A DNA stretch of 37,138 bases from the NCBI GenBank assembly GCA_012839445.1, contig DUNI01000216.1, positions 1-37,138 of the forward strand. Reading direction: 5' to 3'. Made by a program: the position numbers and the translations under genes. Under the pieces are notes generated by a model. That model did not search any database and was not told the DNA's origin. It was given only the letters and a program-made list of their open reading frames with translations. This DNA is from Bacillota bacterium. GTDB lineage: Bacteria > Bacillota > DTU030 > DUMP01. Below are positions 33,885 to 37,138 of this stretch, piece after piece (position 1 is the first letter of the stretch; each line of letters begins with the position of its first letter).

Positions 33885-35261
33885 GTGAAGAGGCCGCCAG
33901 TAACAAAAGATGATTTACTACAGCTAACCATCGAAGACTTAACATCCAACGGAGAAGGGGTAGGACGATTCAAAGGCTTTACCGTGTTTGTTCCTGGCGC
34001 CTTGCCACAGGAGACTGTTACCGCCCGGGTGATTTCAGTGCAAAAGCACTATGCCCGGGCTTTGCTAAGAGAACTAATACAAACGTCTCCACAAAGAACA
34101 GAAAGCAAGTGCCGCACCTATCGGCGCTGTGGAGGTTGTCAGTTGCAGCACTTAAGTTATGGTGAGCAACTGCAGTTTAAGCAGCGGGTGGTGGAACAGG
34201 CTTTCATGCGGATTGGCAAGGTAGAGAAAGTACGGGTATTGCCTACTATGGGCATGGATAATCCTTGGGCCTACCGAAACAAAGCTCAGTTTCCTTTGAC
34301 GGAAAGAAACGGACATATAGTCGCGGGGTTTTTTGCGCCTCGGAGTCATCAGGTAGTGGAAATATCTGAGTGTTTTCTCCAGCATCCCCAAATAAATATG
34401 GTTTTACAGAGATTCTTGTCTGTAGCTAATGAGTTAGAAATTCCAGTGTATAATGAAAATAGTGGCACTGGGTTTTTGCGTCATTTGCTGGTTCGAGTAG
34501 CAGTAACTACAGGTGAACTAATGGTGGCTGTAGTGACCACCAGCGCCGATACGCCACGGTTAACAGAGTTAGTGAAGGGTATGACCACTGGTATTCCTAA
34601 GATCACTAGTTTCTTATTGAACATCAATTCTAAACGGACCAATGTTATCCTGGGATCTAGATGGCGGGTTCTTTATGGATCACCGACTATAACTGATTAT
34701 TTGGGCCCCTATCGCTTCTGTATTTCGGGGGGCTCGTTCTTCCAAGTGAATCCTTTTCAAACTGTCAGATTGTATGAACAGGCTCGGGCCTATGCCGGGC
34801 TCACCGGACACGAAGTAGTGATTGACGCTTACTGCGGTATAGGTAGTATTTCCCTGTTTTTGGCTGAGCAAGCCCAATTTGTTCATGGAATAGAGGTAGT
34901 GCCGGCGGCCATTGATGATGCTAGACAAAATGCCCTCGAGAATGGGGTGAAGAACGCTGAGTTTCATGTAGGAGAAGTGGAAAGGGTATTACCGCAGCTA
35001 ACGGCCCAAGGGATTTTGTGCCCGGACGTTGTGGTACTTGATCCACCCCGACGAGGGTGCCGACCGGAAGCATTGTTAGCATTATCTTCTGTACGACCGG
35101 ATAGGATTGTCTACATATCCTGTAATCCGGCTACTTTGGCGCGGGACATAGGAGTTCTAACAGTTCGGGGCTATGAAGTTCAAGAAGTACAGCCGGTGGA
35201 CATGTTTCCCCAGACGTATCACGTGGAAACAGTCGTTAAACTCAAGAGAAAAAAGAAATAA
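33885..35261 (+). CDS. rlmD: 23S rRNA (uracil-5-)-methyltransferase RlmD/RumA family
   Basis: An S-adenosylmethionine-dependent RNA m5U methyltransferase of 458 residues. An N-terminal TRAM domain (about 12-70) is followed by the four iron-sulfur cysteines Cys76, Cys82, Cys85 (C-x5-C-x2-C) and Cys163, then the Rossmann domain with D-A-Y-C-G-I-G-S-I-S-L-F. The catalytic region has D-P-P-R-R-G-C and the nucleophile Cys413 in Y-I-S-C-N-P-A-T-L-A-R-D. Gram-positive genomes carry several relatives (RlmCD, TrmA-like), so the exact target (U1939, U747 or both) is uncertain. The GTG at 33885 lies 4-5 bases after GGGAGAGG; the ATG at 33870, inside the preceding gene, has poor spacing. Confidence 0.92.
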   Translation: MKRPPVTKDDLLQLTIEDLTSNGEGVGRFKGFTVFVPGALPQETVTARVISVQKHYARALLRELIQTSPQRTESKCRTYRRCGGCQLQHLSYGEQLQFKQRVVEQAFMRIGKVEKVRVLPTMGMDNPWAYRNKAQFPLTERNGHIVAGFFAPRSHQVVEISECFLQHPQINMVLQRFLSVANELEIPVYNENSGTGFLRHLLVRVAVTTGELMVAVVTTSADTPRLTELVKGMTTGIPKITSFLLNINSKRTNVILGSRWRVLYGSPTITDYLGPYRFCISGGSFFQVNPFQTVRLYEQARAYAGLTGHEVVIDAYCGIGSISLFLAEQAQFVHGIEVVPAAIDDARQNALENGVKNAEFHVGEVERVLPQLTAQGILCPDVVVLDPPRRGCRPEALLALSSVRPDRIVYISCNPATLARDIGVLTVRGYEVQEVQPVDMFPQTYHVETVVKLKRKKK

Positions 35262-35276
35262 AGAAGGTGATTAGAA

Positions 35277-36029
35277 ATGAATATGTTTTGGGAGGGCAAG
35301 GATATAAAAAACGAAGTCGAAATGCTGGCCTTGTTAATGAAAGATTCAAGAAATACGGTAGTGCTAACAGGAGCAGGAATGGACACAGAAAGTAACATAC
35401 CGGATTTTAGGGGTAAAAGCGGATGGTGGAGAAACATAGATCCTAGTAGAGTGGCCAGTGTTCAAACACTTCAACAAAACTACACGTTGTTTCACGAATT
35501 CTACTCTATGCGAATAGAGCTCTTACAAGATGTTAGGCCCCATAAAGGACATTATATTTTGGCAGATTTTGAACAGAAGGGAGTAATAAAAAGTATCGCA
35601 ACGCAAAATGTATCCTGTTTGCACCGCCAGGCAGGAAGCAAGACAGTATATGAACTTCATGGCAATATTAAGACAATAAGATGCAATAGTTGCAATCACG
35701 AAGCTGCGTTACAGGATTTCTTAGATAAGAAAAACTGTAGTATATGTGGAAGGAATGCATTAAGACCTAACGTTGTCTTGTTTGGAGAATACTTACCGAG
35801 AGATGCCTGGAGTTTAGCTGAAAGGGACATTAGAGGATGTGATTTGCTGATTGTCATCGGTACAAGTTTGAAAGTTCATCCGGTAAATCAGCTTCCGATG
35901 CTAGCTACAGGTAAGGTTGTACTTATTAATGATGAGGATACAAGTTCTGGCTGTAAGTTTGATCTGAAGATTATTGGTAAGGCAAGAGAAGTCTTAGAAG
36001 AACTAACTGAGATCTACAAAAGTGCCTGA
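35277..36029 (+). CDS. Sir2 family NAD-dependent protein deacylase, divergent
   Basis: A sirtuin-type protein of 250 residues, which would use NAD to remove acyl groups from lysines. NAD-binding elements are G-A-G-M-D-T-E-S-N-I-P-D-F-R (32-45) and G-T-S-L-K-V-H-P (195-202). The catalytic base His128 lies in E-L-H-G, and a zinc knuckle is formed by Cys136, 139, 154 and 157. Two motifs differ from the usual form: G-A-G-I-S has Asp36 in place of Ser, and Q-N-I-D-G-L-H reads Q-N-V-S-C-L-H (110-116), losing the conserved Asp. Activity may be reduced or altered. AAGGTGAT precedes the ATG. The gene looks richer in A and T than its upstream neighbours, a weak hint of transfer. Confidence 0.88.
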   Translation: MNMFWEGKDIKNEVEMLALLMKDSRNTVVLTGAGMDTESNIPDFRGKSGWWRNIDPSRVASVQTLQQNYTLFHEFYSMRIELLQDVRPHKGHYILADFEQKGVIKSIATQNVSCLHRQAGSKTVYELHGNIKTIRCNSCNHEAALQDFLDKKNCSICGRNALRPNVVLFGEYLPRDAWSLAERDIRGCDLLIVIGTSLKVHPVNQLPMLATGKVVLINDEDTSSGCKFDLKIIGKAREVLEELTEIYKSA

Positions 36030-36046
36030 CATTAGCTCATTGAGGC

Positions 36047-36160
36047 ATGAAGTACCAGGAGAAGGCCAAGGGAAAGGGCATGTACTTCAGCCATGTTTCC
36101 AAGAATGTTATTGGCAGCCGTGATGATTTGGTGTATTATATTATACTAAGAAGAGGCTGA
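36047..36160 (+). CDS. Possible very short ORF or remnant
   Basis: A 37-codon frame runs from ATG 36047 to TGA 36158-36160, between the sirtuin gene and the next gene. It has plausible codons and a hydrophobic Tyr-rich end (D-D-L-V-Y-Y-I-I-L-R-R). Only a poor GAGG lies directly before the ATG, and the frame overlaps the promoter at 36111-36139. It could be chance or a degraded gene end. Confidence 0.15.
   Translation: MKYQEKAKGKGMYFSHVSKNVIGSRDDLVYYIILRRG
36111..36139 (+). promoter_or_regulatory. Promoter of the papain-like-fold gene
   Basis: TTGGCA (36111-36116) and TATTAT (36134-36139) are each one base off consensus and separated by exactly 17 bases. The leader would be about 65 bases. 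Confidence 0.6.
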
Positions 36161-36210
36161 TAAAGTTGGCATCGCTATTATTTTCATCGAAGTGAAAACG
36201 GAGAAACATC

Positions 36211-36735
36211 ATGAGAAGCGTTTATATAGTCTTGAGTCAAACAGGTACAATGGTTTCTAGAATCATTCGCCAATATACCAGGGATCCTTATAATCATGCC
36301 TCCATTGCTTTTGATCCTTCTCTTGAGGTAATGTATTCTTTTGGAAGAAAGCACCGCTATAACGTGCTTATTAACGGCTTCATAGAAGAGAATTTTAACC
36401 GAGGTTTATTTGCTGTTTTCCCAAATGCCAGCTGCTGTATTTTGGAGATTTCCGTTACTGAAGAACAGTTCAAAACCATGCTTGAATCAGTGGACTTCTT
36501 TTTGCGTCGCAAGGAAGTCTACCGTTACAATATGGTTGGATTGCTGGGCTATATGCTTGGTATCCGGTTTGCACCGCGAGACCGTTTTTTCTGCTCGCAA
36601 TTTGTATCCTATATTCTGAGGAAGGCTACATTGTGGAACGGTGTTCCTGAATTAACGAAGCCGATGGATTTTCTAAGAATTCCCCACAGAGTTGTTGTGT
36701 TTGAGGGCAATATAAGGGAATATAGATTAGCGTAA
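36211..36735 (+). CDS. NlpC/P60-like (permuted papain-like, YiiX/YycO-type) protein
   Basis: A 174-residue protein without signal peptide. The N-terminus V-Y-I-V-L-S-Q-T-G-T-M-V-S-R-I-I-R and D-P-Y-N-H-A-S-I-A-F-D are typical of small permuted papain-like hydrolases. His29 in N-H-A-S and Cys128 in R-F-F-C-S-Q-F-V-S would form the catalytic pair; in the permuted arrangement His comes before Cys, as here. Related proteins cut amide or ester bonds in cell wall or lipids, but this branch is uncharacterised. GGAGAAA precedes the ATG. It has its own promoter and is probably monocistronic. Assigned by motif order and recall of the family, without a search. Confidence 0.65.
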   Translation: MRSVYIVLSQTGTMVSRIIRQYTRDPYNHASIAFDPSLEVMYSFGRKHRYNVLINGFIEENFNRGLFAVFPNASCCILEISVTEEQFKTMLESVDFFLRRKEVYRYNMVGLLGYMLGIRFAPRDRFFCSQFVSYILRKATLWNGVPELTKPMDFLRIPHRVVVFEGNIREYRLA

Positions 36736-36809
36736 GGTTGCTGGTAATTATCGTTATTGCTTAGAAAGCAAACAGTTGGTAAGCCATATTTCTTGGGAAC
36801 AGTGGATAA

Positions 36810-37138
36810 CTAAGGGCGCTGCTTCCAGGAAAAGCGCCAGGGAAGTTGTGCCCATTCATCGGCGTAATCCACGTTGATTCTAGGTCCGGTGGTAATGTCC
36901 TGTGGTGATACTGTTTCAGCAGGAGCTATGAAGAGAGTGTCTCCTGTGAGATCATGACCATATTGTTCTTTGGTGATTGCCAAGGCTTGGCAAAGTTTTC
37001 CGGGACCGTTTGTGAGTTGACACAACCTCTTTGTTTTAATGTGCTGGTGATTTGTCTTGAATTGGCGCCTGGCAAACATAAGATCAATACCGTCTTTTGG
37101 CTTCAGGGCGCGGATAAGTACTGCTTGGGGCTGGCCTT
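36810..37138 (-). CDS. DNA-3-methyladenine glycosylase (AAG/Mpg family), C-terminal part
   Basis: The minus-strand frame is open to the window end, so the N-terminal part is missing; about 108 residues remain. Diagnostic stretches are A-V-L-I-R-A-L-K-P near the cut, L-T-N-G-P-G-K-L-C-Q-A-L-A-I, D-L-T-G-D-T-L-F-I, and the final R-I-N-V-D-Y-A-D-E-W-A-Q-L-P-W-R-F. These match the mammalian-AAG-type glycosylase found in many Firmicutes, which removes alkylated purines to start base excision repair. The catalytic Glu and Tyr lie in the missing part. It is convergent with the papain-like gene; no strong terminator is visible between them. Confidence 0.92.
   Translation of the reverse strand, partial: GQPQAVLIRALKPKDGIDLMFARRQFKTNHQHIKTKRLCQLTNGPGKLCQALAITKEQYGHDLTGDTLFIAPAETVSPQDITTGPRINVDYADEWAQLPWRFSWKQRP

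Noticed and set aside
36736-36809. TTGCTT / AAGCAA hairpin between the last two genes
   Set aside because: Six AT-rich pairs, a two-base loop and no T run; too weak to call a terminator.

Overview
The window looks like a chromosomal contig from an anaerobic, spore-forming Clostridia-type Firmicute. The evidence is two sporulation-type genes (a YhcN/YlaJ lipoprotein and SpoVB), strong GGAGG ribosome binding sites with frequent TTG/GTG starts, GatCAB, a PcrA with the Gram-positive-type C-terminal tail, and a TAXI-type TRAP transporter. I cannot name the genus. Both ends cut a gene. I see no rRNA, tRNA, insertion sequence, prophage or CRISPR array. Nearly all of it is tightly packed coding sequence.

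Layout. 1-343: the last codons of an M23 peptidase inside a perfect fold-back repeat that is probably an assembly or amplification artefact. 344-3870: TAXI TRAP transporter (binding protein, DUF1850, fused permease). 4086-5276: HtrA/DegP protease. 5494-15214: nucleotide excision repair genes uvrB, uvrA and uvrC, with a glutaredoxin-like gene and a PEP synthase between uvrB and uvrA. 15228-16118 (minus): an amidase-fold protein that has lost most catalytic residues. 16249-18357: a CofE-like ligase abutting an Orn/Lys/Arg decarboxylase. 18460-23424: envelope and sporulation genes (YhcN/YlaJ lipoprotein, an atypical MurE-like ligase on the minus strand, a VanW protein, SpoVB) and a YerC/TrpR-type regulator. 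23534-31083: pcrA, ligA and gatCAB. 31142-33077: a DUF421 membrane protein between two unrecognised small proteins, then a convergent Gln-rich protein. 33328-37138: a pyruvate-kinase-C-domain-like protein, RlmD, a divergent sirtuin, a papain-like-fold protein and the C-terminal part of a 3-methyladenine DNA glycosylase.

Taken together, UvrABC, PcrA and LigA cover incision, helicase and sealing steps of excision repair, and the glycosylase adds base excision. The Mur-ligase, VanW, SpoVB and pseudo-amidase genes suggest an envelope or spore-wall neighbourhood.

The most unusual signals are RNA-level. A perfect 11-bp hairpin sits exactly between a perfect Shine-Dalgarno and the ATG of the DUF1850 gene. 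Two other genes (spoVB and the gene at 31142) have their Shine-Dalgarno inside the 3' arm of a terminator-like hairpin. A nested two-stem element precedes the pyruvate-kinase-like gene. At the protein level, the pseudo-amidase, the MurE-like ligase without its acceptor motif, the CofE-decarboxylase pair and the sirtuin with altered active-site motifs deserve a second look. No wholly new defence or mobile system is evident.
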